Positions 41,793-52,144 are shown, numbered from the stretch's first letter. The stretch: 64,000 nucleotides of DNA from Perlabentimonas sp034003245 (GCA_034003245.1 JAVEYY010000010.1:1-64000), one strand, 5' to 3'. A program made the numbers and translations. The notes: a model not told the origin generated them from the letters alone.

Positions 41793-44705
41793 CTAAAAAT
41801 TGAAAAGCTGATCGCGCGATACCTTTTCAACTGGTCCAAATCTCTTGCTAATCTCCTTAAAATCTACGGCTTTCTCGTTGCCAAGAATAACGTAAGTTTT
41901 AGGTTTATCCTTAATGTACTTGTGGTTAAACTCAATCACATCGTTAAGGGTCATGCTGGGGATAGCATCCCAGTAGGTTTTGCGAATATCAACCTCGTAA
42001 CCCATTTTTTGAGCTCTGAGGTAATTCATAATCACCCTCATCTTGGTAATACGCTCGTTGCGAATACCGTTGATAAGCTGATCTTTAGCCAAGCCGAAAG
42101 TATTTTCCGAAACCGGCATATTGTTGTATAGATCCTCAAAAGCATCAAGAGCCTCAACAATTTTGTCGTTTTGAGTAGCTATATACCCGTTGTTCATAAA
42201 TGGCTTTTCGGGAGTGCTGGGGAACGAGAACGATGAACGGGCAGTATAGGCCAATCCACGTTTTTCTCTTAGCTCCTGAAACACAATGGCGCTCATGCCA
42301 GTTCCAAAGTAGTTGTTGAACATGGTAGCGTTGGGCAAGAGATTAAAATCGTAATTTACACTCTTGTTGATAATCTGTACGTTCGACTGATTGGCATCGT
42401 AATGCGAGAAAACTACACGATTCTTCGTGGTTTCGAGTTCGGTAAACTTAACAGGCGCGGGTGCAGTGTTAAAAGAGGCAGGAACCTTGTGAATTCGCTC
42501 CACCATATCCTTTAACTCCTCAACCGAGGATGTACCATAATATAAAATTTGATGGGGATAACTCGACAACTCCTTAATCTTAGCCACAAGAACTTCGGGC
42601 TTAAGCGCCATTAATTCCTTCTCGGTAACCTGATGCGTGAATGGAGATTTTGCGCCAAATGTAGCGTAGTTAACCAATCCCCTAAACACGTTGCTCTGAT
42701 TCTGCTTGGCGTTTTCTCTCGACCTAAGCACGCTTTGCACGTAGCGTGCAAATGCGGGCTCGTTGGGTTGGCAGTCGGTCATAAGCGACTCGAGTAGTTT
42801 AAGTGCTGCTTCCTGGTTCTCGCTTAGTCCGCTAATCGAAACGTAAGTTTCGTCGTTCGATGAGAACACGCTGAATGAGCAAGCCAGCTTGTAGAACTCC
42901 TGCTTAAGCTGCTCGGCTGTGTACTCTGATGTTCCCAAAAATTCGAGGTAACCTGCAGCCAAATCGAGCATTAAATCGTTCTCGCTGCCAAATGGATAGT
43001 AGAAATACAGAGTAAAAGTCTCGTTCTCATTATTATCCATATGGAGAATGTCGAGATTTGAGGCCGTGGTTGCCCTATTGAAACCTTTTGAAAAATCGAG
43101 GAATACTGGCTCAATATCGGGTACTTTGCGGTCTTTAACTTCCTTAAGGAATTCCGATTCCACATCGCGGTTAATGTGAATGGGGGTAATGGTTGGTTTC
43201 TCAACAAGTTCCACTTCGGGTTTTCCCTGTCGCTTGTAAACCACTGCGTAGTTGTTACCAAGATGCTTATTGGCAAATGCAACCAATTCATCTTTAGTAA
43301 CCTTACCTAACTCATCGATATACTTAACAGTACTCTTCCAGGTTATGTCATTTACAAAGCTGTTCATCATGGTGCGAACCCTACCAGCGTTGCTTTCGAG
43401 TCTTCGCATCTCCTGTAACTTCAAGTTGTTGATTGTAGCTTCAAGCATCCAGTCGGGGAATTCACCTTTACGAATTAGGTCAACCTGCTCAAGAAGGATT
43501 TCCTGCACTTCCTCAAGGGTTTGTCCTCTACGGTTCATACCGAATAGAGTTAATGCAGAATAATCAGTATTCTTTGATACAAAAGCAGCGGCAGACTGAG
43601 CTTTTTGCTGAAGGTTTACATTGAGGTCGATAAGTCCAGTAGAGCGATTCGAAAGCATCATCCCTACTAAATCGGCCATCATGGCCTCGTTACTAGCTGC
43701 ACCTGGGAAACGGTAACCAATACGTACCTGTTCGGCTTCGAGTCCAATAACATCAGCAGTAATAGGCTCAAGAATGGGTTCTTCGGGTTTAAAATTCAGC
43801 TTAGGTAATTTCTTGGCCTTCATGTGACCAAAGTACTTGTCGATAATGGCAATGGTGGCATCGGGATCGAGATCGCCCGCAAGTATAATTGCCATATTGT
43901 TGGGCACATAGTACTGATTAAAGAAGTTCTTAATGTTAATAATCGAAGGATTCTTTAGGTGCTCAGCCTCGCCAATTGTAGTTTGCTGGCCATAGGGGTG
44001 ATTTGGGTAAAGCAGGCGGTTCATTGCTTCAAATACTTTCCTTGCATCCTGAGTAAGAGTCATATTCTTCTCCTCATAAACAGTCTCAAGCTCGGTATGG
44101 AAAATCCTAAGGATAGGATCGGAGAAGCGCTCGCCTTGTATATCGGCCCAGTTCTCGAGCTGATTGCTGGGGAAATTCTCCACGTATGCTGTAAAATCGT
44201 TGGATGTCATTGCGTTGGTTCCGCGTGAACCTATGGCGCTCATTAGCTTATCGTACTCGTTAGGAATGGCAATTTTTGATGCCTCATATGAAATGCTGTC
44301 AATTACCTTGTAGATTGCCTTACGAACCTCAGGGTCAGTTTCGCCCCTGTACTTTTCGAATAGCGCCTCAATTTCATCGAGCATTGGTTTCTCTTTTTCC
44401 CAATCGAGCGTTCCAAACTTAGAGGTTCCTTTAAACATAAGGTGTTCAAAGTAGTGAGCCAAACCAGTAGTTTCCGCTGGGTCGTTCTTGCTTCCCGCTT
44501 TCACGGTTACATAGGCCTGTACCCTAGGTTCGTCCTTATAAACACTCATGTAGACTTTTAGTCCGTTGTCGAGGGTGTAGATTCGAGTGTTCATGGGATC
44601 ACCCTTAACTGTTTCGTAGCTATACTTCGAGCCACAGGATGAGATTACTACAGCCAATGCAGGAAGTAGCATAAGCATAAAAAAAAGATTCCTGAAATTT
44701 TTCAT
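41793..44705 (-). CDS. M16-family zinc peptidase, lipoprotein
   Basis: A 970-residue peptidase with the M16 inverted zinc motif HYFEH (His84, Glu87, His88; GLAHYFEHLMFKGT) and the downstream Glu in ETVYEEKNMTL. The lipobox is SSC at Cys24 after a clear signal peptide. The chain contains two M16-like halves, the second without the motif, as in pitrilysin-type enzymes that enclose their substrate. It probably degrades peptides in the periplasm. It is transcribed alone, and 427 bases of non-coding sequence lie upstream. Confidence 0.93.
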   Translation of the reverse strand: MKNFRNLFFMLMLLPALAVVISSCGSKYSYETVKGDPMNTRIYTLDNGLKVYMSVYKDEPRVQAYVTVKAGSKNDPAETTGLAHYFEHLMFKGTSKFGTLDWEKEKPMLDEIEALFEKYRGETDPEVRKAIYKVIDSISYEASKIAIPNEYDKLMSAIGSRGTNAMTSNDFTAYVENFPSNQLENWADIQGERFSDPILRIFHTELETVYEEKNMTLTQDARKVFEAMNRLLYPNHPYGQQTTIGEAEHLKNPSIINIKNFFNQYYVPNNMAIILAGDLDPDATIAIIDKYFGHMKAKKLPKLNFKPEEPILEPITADVIGLEAEQVRIGYRFPGAASNEAMMADLVGMMLSNRSTGLIDLNVNLQQKAQSAAAFVSKNTDYSALTLFGMNRRGQTLEEVQEILLEQVDLIRKGEFPDWMLEATINNLKLQEMRRLESNAGRVRTMMNSFVNDITWKSTVKYIDELGKVTKDELVAFANKHLGNNYAVVYKRQGKPEVELVEKPTITPIHINRDVESEFLKEVKDRKVPDIEPVFLDFSKGFNRATTASNLDILHMDNNENETFTLYFYYPFGSENDLMLDLAAGYLEFLGTSEYTAEQLKQEFYKLACSFSVFSSNDETYVSISGLSENQEAALKLLESLMTDCQPNEPAFARYVQSVLRSRENAKQNQSNVFRGLVNYATFGAKSPFTHQVTEKELMALKPEVLVAKIKELSSYPHQILYYGTSSVEELKDMVERIHKVPASFNTAPAPVKFTELETTKNRVVFSHYDANQSNVQIINKSVNYDFNLLPNATMFNNYFGTGMSAIVFQELREKRGLAYTARSSFSFPSTPEKPFMNNGYIATQNDKIVEALDAFEDLYNNMPVSENTFGLAKDQLINGIRNERITKMRVIMNYLRAQKMGYEVDIRKTYWDAIPSMTLNDVIEFNHKYIKDKPKTYVILGNEKAVDFKEISKRFGPVEKVSRDQLFNF

Positions 44706-45132
44706 TTTAGATTGGTTTAGGTTAAAACTGAATAGAACAGAGCTAATAATAGATAAATTTATGAACGTAAAGTGTTAAATGCAAATTAAAATGGTGATAA
44801 AGACATCATTTACTCCTCTAATTAAACTCATTTCTTCAACTCTTAATACCAGAACTACAAGCCAATTCAAGAAATAACTCCCTTGGATTGAGTCGATAAT
44901 AAGCATCTTAATTATATTTCAAGAAAACATTATTGAGAATGTTAAGCACTTGAATGTAATATAGATACCAACCAAAAAACCTATAAGCGAATGATTTTAA
45001 ACAATCTAAATGTATGAACTATTCGCAAATAGCATAACACGATTTTCAGTATCGTTTACTTTGATGATTGTGAAAGGAATAAGTTTAAACCAAGCGAAAG
45101 ATTTGGTATAAGAGGTTAGTTTCGAAAATGGG
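44706..45132. other. Intergenic stretch, no gene seen
   Basis: About 430 AT-rich bases between the M16 peptidase start and the end of the ABC exporter operon. I see no credible frame, no tRNA-like structure and no strong stem with a T run after the exporter operon. It should contain the M16 promoter. Confidence 0.4.
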
Positions 45133-46284
45133 TCAACTAGTCTTCCTGTAGCTCAAAATTGCCCATCCATTAAAGAAAATGGCATAGCCACACAGAGCCG
45201 CAAAGTGCCATCGTAGGTCGGCGAAACCACTCCCTTTAAGAAAAATGAAGCGTAACGCCTCAACCATATATCTCAATGGGCTAAAAAAACTTACGGTTTG
45301 AGTCCACATGGGCATACTGCTCACTGGAGTATAGAGTCCGCTCAGGAAAATAAAGGTGATTACAAAGAAAAACATGATGAACATACCCTGCTGGACAGTG
45401 GATGCATAGTTCGAAACCATTAGTCCAAACCCCGAGAAGGCGAGTGTAAAAACAGCTGCAAAAAGGTAAAGGAGACCATAACTTCCTAACGAAATCATCC
45501 CATAAAAAAGCCATGCAACAAAGAAGCAAATGGATAAAACTACAAATCCTATAATCCAGTAGGGAATTAGTTTGGCTAGGATAAGAGCGATTCGACTCAC
45601 TGGCGTAACGTTCATCTGCTCAATGGTTCCCTTCTCCTTTTCCCCCACAATGTTTAGAGCTGGCAGAAAACCCGTAATCACGGCAAGCATCATCATCATT
45701 ATGGCCGGTATCATTGTGTATTTGTACTCAAGTAAGGGGTTGAAATTATATCGAGGTATAATTTGGAATGATGGAGCGATTAAACGTGTCCCCGATTGAA
45801 CCCACTCGTTACGAATATCTGTTGCAAAATCGTTGGTAATTCCCATTAAATACGCGCCGCTAAGGCCACCCTTCATTCCATTCACAGTGTTTGTCGATAT
45901 TTGCACACTTGTCCTTTGGGTTGAGACTAAATCCTCCTCGAATAGAGGGGGTATCTCAAGAATTATATCAGCAATATCTTGCTCCACAAACCAGAGGGCT
46001 TGAGTGTAATCGGCAGGTATATCTACCAAATTGAAATAACCCGAAGAGCTGATTTTATTTACAAATCGTGTTGAGTATGGACTTCGGTTACTATCAACTA
46101 CAGCCAACCTCACATCCTTGATATCGAAATTGGCAACCATGGGGAAAAGGGCTAGCGCAACAAAGGGTAATACTATTGTAACCTTGGGTATAAACTTATT
46201 CCGCTTCATCTGCAAAAATTCCTTTTTAAGCAGAAATTTTATACTTGATAACCCTAAACGATTATTTTTCAACGTCTTTCTCAT
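45133..46284 (-). CDS. ABC-2 type exporter permease
   Basis: A 383-residue permease. One membrane helix near the N-terminus (VTIVLPFVALALFPMVA) is followed by a large periplasmic domain (about 55-180) and five helices in the C-terminal half, the layout of DrrB/YhhJ-like ABC-2 permeases. The segment GEKEKGTIEQMNVTPVSR is the coupling-helix motif of the family. It is the last gene of the tetR-led operon, 6 bases after a second permease, with which it probably forms a heterodimer. Confidence 0.9.
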   Translation of the reverse strand: MRKTLKNNRLGLSSIKFLLKKEFLQMKRNKFIPKVTIVLPFVALALFPMVANFDIKDVRLAVVDSNRSPYSTRFVNKISSSGYFNLVDIPADYTQALWFVEQDIADIILEIPPLFEEDLVSTQRTSVQISTNTVNGMKGGLSGAYLMGITNDFATDIRNEWVQSGTRLIAPSFQIIPRYNFNPLLEYKYTMIPAIMMMMLAVITGFLPALNIVGEKEKGTIEQMNVTPVSRIALILAKLIPYWIIGFVVLSICFFVAWLFYGMISLGSYGLLYLFAAVFTLAFSGFGLMVSNYASTVQQGMFIMFFFVITFIFLSGLYTPVSSMPMWTQTVSFFSPLRYMVEALRFIFLKGSGFADLRWHFAALCGYAIFFNGWAILSYRKTS

Positions 46285-46290
46285 TTATAG

Positions 46291-47397
46291 TTACTCCAAT
46301 CTGTACTTAAACTTTTTTAAACTAATGGTGATAAACAGGACGGCCATTGCCTGCAAGACACCCAATTCAAATTTTATTGCCGTAAAACTTAGTCCTTTAA
46401 TCATAAGTTTCTTAACCCCCACAATGTACCATTTAGCGGGGATGATTTGGGAGAGAACCTGAAAGAATTTTGGCATATTCTCCACGGGAAACATCAACCC
46501 CGAAAGCATAATAACCGGTATCATTAGCACCATACCCGACATTAACAAGGCTACTAGTTGCGATTGGGCAAACGACGAGATTACTAGCCCTAACGACAGG
46601 TTTACGAAAAGGTAAATCAACGAGAGAATAATTAACCAAAAGAGGCTGCCGGCTATGGGTACCCCTAACAAAAAAACCGAGAGCAGAAGTATTGTAGTGA
46701 GATTAACAAGCGAAAGGAAAAAGTATGGAATAGTTTTGGCAATAATCATAACTAATGGTTTCACAGGTGAAACAAGCAGAACTTCCATGGTTCCCATCTC
46801 CTTCTCACGGGCAATGGAAATTGAAGTCATCATGGCACAAATTAGCATTAGAATCATTCCCATAACACCGGGTACAAAATTGTAAGCCCCTTTCATTTGT
46901 GGATTATAAAGAAGTTTCAAATGCGCATCAATATGAAAGGGGATATTGATTATCCTAAATTTCTCCTGCTGATATTGCCCAAGGATGCTTGTTGCATAGG
47001 TAACGATTGTTTTCGCCGAGTTGGGATCGGTGCTATCGGTAATTAGAGCCACCTGTGCATCGCCAGTTCTCATCATATTCTCATAAAAGTTCTGGCTAAA
47101 TAGCACCACCATCTGAACCTTCCCGTTTAAAAAAAGTTTTTCCACCTCGCCTGGATGCTCAATAAACTCAACTACAGTAAAATACTCGCTGGCATTCAAC
47201 TTTTCCGCAATGGCTTTTGTTGCTTCATCGTTTGAGGGGTCGTAAATGGCAATGCGTGTATTCCTAACCTCGGTATTGATGGCGTAGCCAAAAAGAATTA
47301 GCATTAGAATTGGAAGCAGCAGAAGGATAGCCATAGTGGTTCTATCCCTGAAAATATGGTGAAACTCCTTGCTAACAAATGAGAGAAACTGCTTCAT
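46291..47397 (-). CDS. ABC-2 type exporter permease
   Basis: A 368-residue permease with the same layout as the gene that follows it: an N-terminal helix (MAILLLLPILMLILFGYA), a periplasmic domain and a C-terminal helical bundle. The coupling motif is REKEMGTMEVLLVSPVKP. E. coli YhhJ and YbhS/YbhR are homologues of this type. It starts one base after the ATPase gene stop. Confidence 0.9.
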   Translation of the reverse strand: MKQFLSFVSKEFHHIFRDRTTMAILLLLPILMLILFGYAINTEVRNTRIAIYDPSNDEATKAIAEKLNASEYFTVVEFIEHPGEVEKLFLNGKVQMVVLFSQNFYENMMRTGDAQVALITDSTDPNSAKTIVTYATSILGQYQQEKFRIINIPFHIDAHLKLLYNPQMKGAYNFVPGVMGMILMLICAMMTSISIAREKEMGTMEVLLVSPVKPLVMIIAKTIPYFFLSLVNLTTILLLSVFLLGVPIAGSLFWLIILSLIYLFVNLSLGLVISSFAQSQLVALLMSGMVLMIPVIMLSGLMFPVENMPKFFQVLSQIIPAKWYIVGVKKLMIKGLSFTAIKFELGVLQAMAVLFITISLKKFKYRLE

Positions 47398-47398
47398 A

Positions 47399-48139
47399 TC
47401 AATCGGCTTTACGTGTTGCGCTGCGCGCCAGCTGCTGAAAAACCCCGTCCATATTTTGCGTGTTGTACATTTTCTTAAGGTTACGGGGTGAGTCTAGCGC
47501 CTCAATTCGTCCATCAACCATAATTGATACACGGTTACAGTACTCAGCCTCATCCATGTAGTGAGTTGTGACAAATGCGGTTATTCCCTGATCGGCAGCA
47601 TCGTAAATCATCTCCCAAAACTGACGACGTGTAACAGGGTCAACTCCTCCCGTCGGTTCATCTAGAAATACAATCTTAGGTTTGTGAAAAATGGCCACCG
47701 AAAAGGCCAACTTCTGCTTCCACCCCAGTGGTAGCGATTTTACCAGCGTATTTCGTTCCGATTCAAATCCAAGTCTTCGAAGCAGATCGTTGGTTCGCTT
47801 GGCAATTTCACTATCGGCAACCCCATAAATTCCTCCAAAAACCCAAATATTTTCGGCAACGGTAAGGTCGTCGTAAAGTGCAAACTTTTGGCTCATATAG
47901 CCAATACTGCGTTTCACCATCTCCGACTGGTGATGAATATTGTAGCCAGCAACAAAACCTTTACCTGATGAAGGTTTACTTAACCCACAAAGCATTCGCA
48001 TTGCAGTGGTTTTACCTGCTCCATTGGCTCCAAGAAATCCGAAAATTTCGCCCCTCTCCACTTCAAACGAAATATTATCGACAGCCACAAAATGACCAAA
48101 TCTCTTGGTTAGCTTATCGGCTACAATAACCTTCTCCAT
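47399..48139 (-). CDS. ABC exporter ATP-binding protein
   Basis: A 246-residue ATPase. Walker A is GFLGANGAGKTTAMRML and Walker B is KIVFLDEPTGGVDP with a following H-loop (AFVTTHYMDEAE). The signature motif is degenerate (SLPLGWKQKLAFSVA in place of LSGGQ), so in a heterodimer with the next ATPase one of the two sites may be weak. It is 10 bases downstream of the second ATPase gene and one base upstream of a permease gene. Confidence 0.92.
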   Translation of the reverse strand: MEKVIVADKLTKRFGHFVAVDNISFEVERGEIFGFLGANGAGKTTAMRMLCGLSKPSSGKGFVAGYNIHHQSEMVKRSIGYMSQKFALYDDLTVAENIWVFGGIYGVADSEIAKRTNDLLRRLGFESERNTLVKSLPLGWKQKLAFSVAIFHKPKIVFLDEPTGGVDPVTRRQFWEMIYDAADQGITAFVTTHYMDEAEYCNRVSIMVDGRIEALDSPRNLKKMYNTQNMDGVFQQLARSATRKAD

Positions 48140-48149
48140 TTACTTCATT

Positions 48150-49070
48150 TTAGTTGTTTTGAACCATCTGGGATGCACTTAAATCCATAAAACAATCCTC
48201 AATCGTAGGCAATGTTTTGGTTATTATAATATTACGATGCGATAAACGTTGAAGCTGTTCCGTAAGGTTCCCTGATGATAGCCTCGAATCGTCGATAATG
48301 GTGTGATGACTATCTCCAAAGGCGAAGCAATTCTCCACCCCATTTATGCTGCGTAAATCCTTTAGCAACTTCGACATGTTATCGCTTTTAACCGTCCAAA
48401 GGGTTTTCGTAAACTGATTAACAATGTTTCTGGGGGTATCAATTTTAAGAAAACGCCCATTCTGAATAAGCGCAATTCTATCGCAAAGACTAGCCTCATC
48501 CATATATGGCGTTGATACCAGGATGGTAATTCCCTGTTTTTTCAAATTTTGCAGCATCTCCCAGAACTCCTTTCGCGACACCGCATCGACTCCAGTTGTA
48601 GGTTCGTCGAGAAACAGTACCGTGGGTTTGTGGATAAGAGCGCAACTAAGCGCCAGCTTTTGCTTCATGCCACCCGAAAGTTTACCCGCTTTGCGGGTTT
48701 TAAATGGTTCAATCTGGATATAGATATCCTTTATGAGATGGTAGTTCTCCTCTAATGTGGTATTGAAAACCGTTGCGAAAAAGTTGAGATTTTCCTCCAC
48801 CGTTAAATCCTGATATAGCGAGAACCGACCGGGCATATAGCCCACCCTTTTCCTAATTTCCTTATAATCCTTCAAAACATCAAAACCATCAACTTTTGCG
48901 CTACCCTCGTCGGGTAGGATAAGCGTAGTAAGGATTCGGAACAGGGTTGTTTTTCCTGCACCATCGGGGCCGATTATGCCAAAGATCTCGCCCTGTTCTG
49001 CTGTAAAACAAATATTCTTAAGGGCCAGAACTTTTCCGTAGTGCTTAGATATATTGTTGCAGTTTACCAT
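48150..49070 (-). CDS. ABC exporter ATP-binding protein
   Basis: A 306-residue ATPase with a complete Walker A (GIIGPDGAGKTTLFRIL), a canonical-type signature (KLSGGMKQKLALSCAL) and Walker B (VLFLDEPTTGVDAVSR). The H-loop position reads ILVSTPYMDEAS, with Pro-Tyr where the His usually is, an odd feature. A C-terminal extension of about 80 residues follows. Together with the other ATPase it resembles the paired domains of E. coli RbbA/YbhF. Confidence 0.92.
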   Translation of the reverse strand: MVNCNNISKHYGKVLALKNICFTAEQGEIFGIIGPDGAGKTTLFRILTTLILPDEGSAKVDGFDVLKDYKEIRKRVGYMPGRFSLYQDLTVEENLNFFATVFNTTLEENYHLIKDIYIQIEPFKTRKAGKLSGGMKQKLALSCALIHKPTVLFLDEPTTGVDAVSRKEFWEMLQNLKKQGITILVSTPYMDEASLCDRIALIQNGRFLKIDTPRNIVNQFTKTLWTVKSDNMSKLLKDLRSINGVENCFAFGDSHHTIIDDSRLSSGNLTEQLQRLSHRNIIITKTLPTIEDCFMDLSASQMVQNN

Positions 49071-49167
49071 AATTAAGTCACAAGTACTATTTTGTTGACT
49101 ATTATACTAGCAATTAATAAATTCCTGTAACACTGTCAATCTACCTTCAATGTTTAACATTCAGCAA

Positions 49168-50064
49168 TCAACGAACTCTCACTCCCCCATGCATACCAAT
49201 CTTTAAGTAACCATCATTTTTTACATTGATTTTTATAGCATAAACAAGATTTGCCCTCTCATTGCGAGTTTGAATAGTTTTTGGGGTAAATTCCGATTTT
49301 GACGATAACCATCCAACTACACCCTCGTACTCACGGCTACCCTTCTCGTCAAAATCGGCAAATACCTTAACTGTTTGACCAATTTTTAGTTGGCTAATTT
49401 GGTCACCAGTTATATAGGCGCGCAGAATCATATTATCAATATTGCCTACCTTGAAAAGTGGTTTGCCCACAACGGCCAATTCGCCAGCCTGGGCGTACTT
49501 TACAAGGACTATCCCCTTTATCGGACTAACAACTCTACATTTAGCAATTTGATCATCAATTTGAGCAATTTGCAGTTCCAACGCCTCGTTTTCGGCAAGC
49601 AATCCCCTATCGGTTTTCTCAAGTGACGATTTTGTGGCATCGAGTTTTTTTTCGAGATTCTGGATTTGGGCATTCATATCGTCGAGTTGCTTTGTAGTAG
49701 CGGCATTTTCGGCTACCAATTTTTCAAGCCTTATTCGTTCGTGCTTGGCTGTAGCCAGCTGCTGATTTAGGGTAGCCAATTGTTTTCCAATGTCGGGACG
49801 TCGGTTAAGCAACGCCTGGCGTGAGGCCAAAAGCTGCTTCCTCCGTAAAAAAAGTTGTGTGCTATCGATATAACCAACCACTTGACTCAAATCAAGCAAT
49901 TGCCCTTCGTCCACATCAAACTTCAATATTTTTCCAGAACCCTCAGCCGAAACAATTACCTCGGTAGTTTCGAAGGTTCCTGTTGCATCATAATCTCCAC
50001 TTCCATTGTTGCAAGCACAAAGAAGTGTTGCCAATGCAACCAGGATTAAGTTTTTAGTTTTCAT
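49168..50064 (-). CDS. HlyD-family periplasmic adaptor, lipoprotein
   Basis: A 298-residue membrane-fusion protein. The signal MKTKNLILVALATLLCAC ends in a lipobox (Cys18). A biotinyl-lipoyl half (SAEGSGKILKFDVDEGQLLD), a long coiled-coil hairpin (about 70-170, rich in Leu, Glu and Gln) and a second lipoyl half (CRVVSPIKGIVLVKYAQAGE) follow in order, then a beta-barrel. It links the ABC transporter to the TolC-type channel encoded upstream. The gap to the ATPase gene is 97 bases. Confidence 0.93.
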   Translation of the reverse strand: MKTKNLILVALATLLCACNNGSGDYDATGTFETTEVIVSAEGSGKILKFDVDEGQLLDLSQVVGYIDSTQLFLRRKQLLASRQALLNRRPDIGKQLATLNQQLATAKHERIRLEKLVAENAATTKQLDDMNAQIQNLEKKLDATKSSLEKTDRGLLAENEALELQIAQIDDQIAKCRVVSPIKGIVLVKYAQAGELAVVGKPLFKVGNIDNMILRAYITGDQISQLKIGQTVKVFADFDEKGSREYEGVVGWLSSKSEFTPKTIQTRNERANLVYAIKINVKNDGYLKIGMHGGVRVR

Positions 50065-50160
50065 ACCATTATTTTTTATTCCAAATATTTAACTATCTAA
50101 CTGATCGGATTTTTAATGAAATAAACTGCCAAGCAACTAGTCAAAAAGTTAATAAAAACT

Positions 50161-51453
50161 TTACAAATTGGTTCCAAGTAAGTAAATCCGATTAACCTTC
50201 TCCTTGATTAGCAGAATTTTTCGATACTCCATATCGAGTTTTGCCCTTGCTGCTGCATTAAAATCGCCAAGAAACTCCGATGATGTTATGGTTCCGTTGG
50301 CGAGCATCGACTCACTCCTTTTTTTAACTTCGTCTAAAAGGGTTGTCACCTGCGTATCGAGAATTAACTGCTGCTCCAGCATTTCAATCTGATTTTCGGT
50401 GGCTACCAATGCGCTTTCCAACCCATCTTCAAAAGCCCTCTGCCTAAGATTAATAATGCTCTTCTGTACATGAAATTGTTCCCGTTCACGGCGCAAATAA
50501 TTCCAGTCCCATATATTCCACGATAACTTTGCACCCACTACAACAAATGGATTCCACTCGTTGCTAAGCATATTAAGGCCAGGTTTCCCGTACCCCGATG
50601 ATATAAAACCTGCAAGCGCAGGCATTCGCATTCGCGATGTTAAATTGGATCGAGCATCGAAAACCTCACGCCGAGAGGCAAAGTTGTAAATCTCGGGTCT
50701 ATAATTAGATGTAGGCTCTTCGTCGGTGAGTTCAGGTTGAACAAATTTATCGGTATTTTCCAACCTAACTCCGGTTAACTTTTCCAGTAATTTTAAAAGC
50801 GAAGCTTTTTGGGCGTCTAGCTCAAGGAGTTTCTGCTGGAGTCTTAAAATCTCGGCTTGTAAAGATTGTACTACAGATGGAAGAATTACCCCCTCACGAA
50901 CACCACTCTCCAGAGATTCCTTTCGGGTTGTAAGTTCCTCGGCCATCAACATGAGCCTTTCCTTACTAATTTCAAGCAGAATAATGGCGAAAAAAGCCTC
51001 GTTAACCCTTTCTCTAAGATTGTAAATCTCACTTTTAATTGAACCCTGTTCAGCCTTAAGCTGCGCAAAAGCTAAATCCTTTCGTGCAGATGTTTTGCCT
51101 CCATCCCAAATAACTTGCGAAATATCTATGGTAGCCTTGTACTGATCGCGATCGGGGCTTGGAACATCGATACTAAAAGGAAGGTTTTGAGTATTAAAAT
51201 CGATACTGGTAACATCCGATTGCCAAGTGGCTGTAGCATTTAAATCGAGTTTAGGGAAGTAAGCGGTGTTGAGATTCTTGAGCTGTAGTGCATTTGCAGA
51301 GTCGAGAGCCATTTTTATGGCCGAAATAGGATTCTGTTCCTCCAGCGCTTGATAAAACATGGGCAAGGTAACCAACCTTTGCTCCTGTGCATTTAAGGTG
51401 CTGGGGTTTACAGCCAGAAGCAATGCTAATTGCAATAATACGGTAGTCCTCAT
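50161..51453 (-). CDS. TolC-family outer-membrane efflux protein
   Basis: A 430-residue outer-membrane channel protein. It has a signal peptide (ends PSTLNAQ), then two repeats of the OEP type with long helices (for example EGSIKSEIYNLRERVNEAFF; ENQIEMLEQQLILDTQVTTL) and beta strands between. With the HlyD adaptor and the ABC parts it completes a tripartite exporter through both membranes. It begins 39 bases after the tetR stop and is therefore probably controlled by it. Confidence 0.92.
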   Translation of the reverse strand: MRTTVLLQLALLLAVNPSTLNAQEQRLVTLPMFYQALEEQNPISAIKMALDSANALQLKNLNTAYFPKLDLNATATWQSDVTSIDFNTQNLPFSIDVPSPDRDQYKATIDISQVIWDGGKTSARKDLAFAQLKAEQGSIKSEIYNLRERVNEAFFAIILLEISKERLMLMAEELTTRKESLESGVREGVILPSVVQSLQAEILRLQQKLLELDAQKASLLKLLEKLTGVRLENTDKFVQPELTDEEPTSNYRPEIYNFASRREVFDARSNLTSRMRMPALAGFISSGYGKPGLNMLSNEWNPFVVVGAKLSWNIWDWNYLRREREQFHVQKSIINLRQRAFEDGLESALVATENQIEMLEQQLILDTQVTTLLDEVKKRSESMLANGTITSSEFLGDFNAAARAKLDMEYRKILLIKEKVNRIYLLGTNL

Positions 51454-51492
51454 AAATTAACTGTTTATAAGTATCCCATTTTCAATAATTAA

Positions 51493-52137
51493 TCAACTAT
51501 TTCCAAACTGCTTAAACTTAATGGCACAAATAATAAAATCGGCAACCTGAATTTTACGCTCCTCCAGAAACAGAACGAACTCCTGTTCATCGTCATTAAA
51601 AAGAACTTTCTCTAGTAAAGGCTTTGCAGCAAATGGGAAAATACAAAGGCTCAGTAAGTTGACCATGAAATGGCGAGCTCCATCGGTATCAACGTTGAGC
51701 ATTTCGGCAAGCTTAGCAAACGCAATGTTATGGATAAATCCAAAATCTACGCCCGATTTTTCAAATATCCCCTTAATATTATCAGGATCGCGGTTTATTT
51801 CCCTTAAAATAAAAAGAGGTAAGAAGGGGTGCTTAAGGAATAAGTTGATATATCCATCGACAATTAGCCTTATTTTACTCTCAAAGGGCACATCCTCCGA
51901 TAGAATTGCACCCGAAATAGTTGGGAAGAGAAGGCTAATCTCCTTACTAGAAATAATTTCGAAGAGTTTCTCCTTACTCCTGAAATAGTAATGCAGTAAA
52001 GCCTTATTTATGCCAGCCTCATCGGCAATCTCCTGCATTCGCGCACCATCAAGCCCTTTACGAATAAAGACCTTGCGTGCAGCCTCAAGAATCAACTTTT
52101 CTGTATCTTGCTTATCATCAACCATTTTTATATTCAT
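51493..52137 (-). CDS. TetR-family regulator of the efflux operon
   Basis: A 214-residue repressor from the ATG at 52137 (an ATG at 52125 and a TTG at 52143 are alternatives). The N-terminal helix-turn-helix has the TetR pattern AARKVFIRKGLDGARMQEIA and EAGINKALLHYYFRSKEKLF. The C-terminal part is a helical ligand-binding domain. It is the first gene of the seven-gene exporter operon. The two 16-bp palindromes around its promoter are the likely operators, so it should repress itself and the exporter until a ligand binds. Confidence 0.92.
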   Translation of the reverse strand: MNIKMVDDKQDTEKLILEAARKVFIRKGLDGARMQEIADEAGINKALLHYYFRSKEKLFEIISSKEISLLFPTISGAILSEDVPFESKIRLIVDGYINLFLKHPFLPLFILREINRDPDNIKGIFEKSGVDFGFIHNIAFAKLAEMLNVDTDGARHFMVNLLSLCIFPFAAKPLLEKVLFNDDEQEFVLFLEERKIQVADFIICAIKFKQFGNS

Positions 52138-52144
52138 TTTCAAT

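Noticed and set aside
50090..50110. TAACTGATCGGA near the HlyD gene as a third TetR operator
   Set aside because: Only the left half resembles the operator; the right half site is not conserved.
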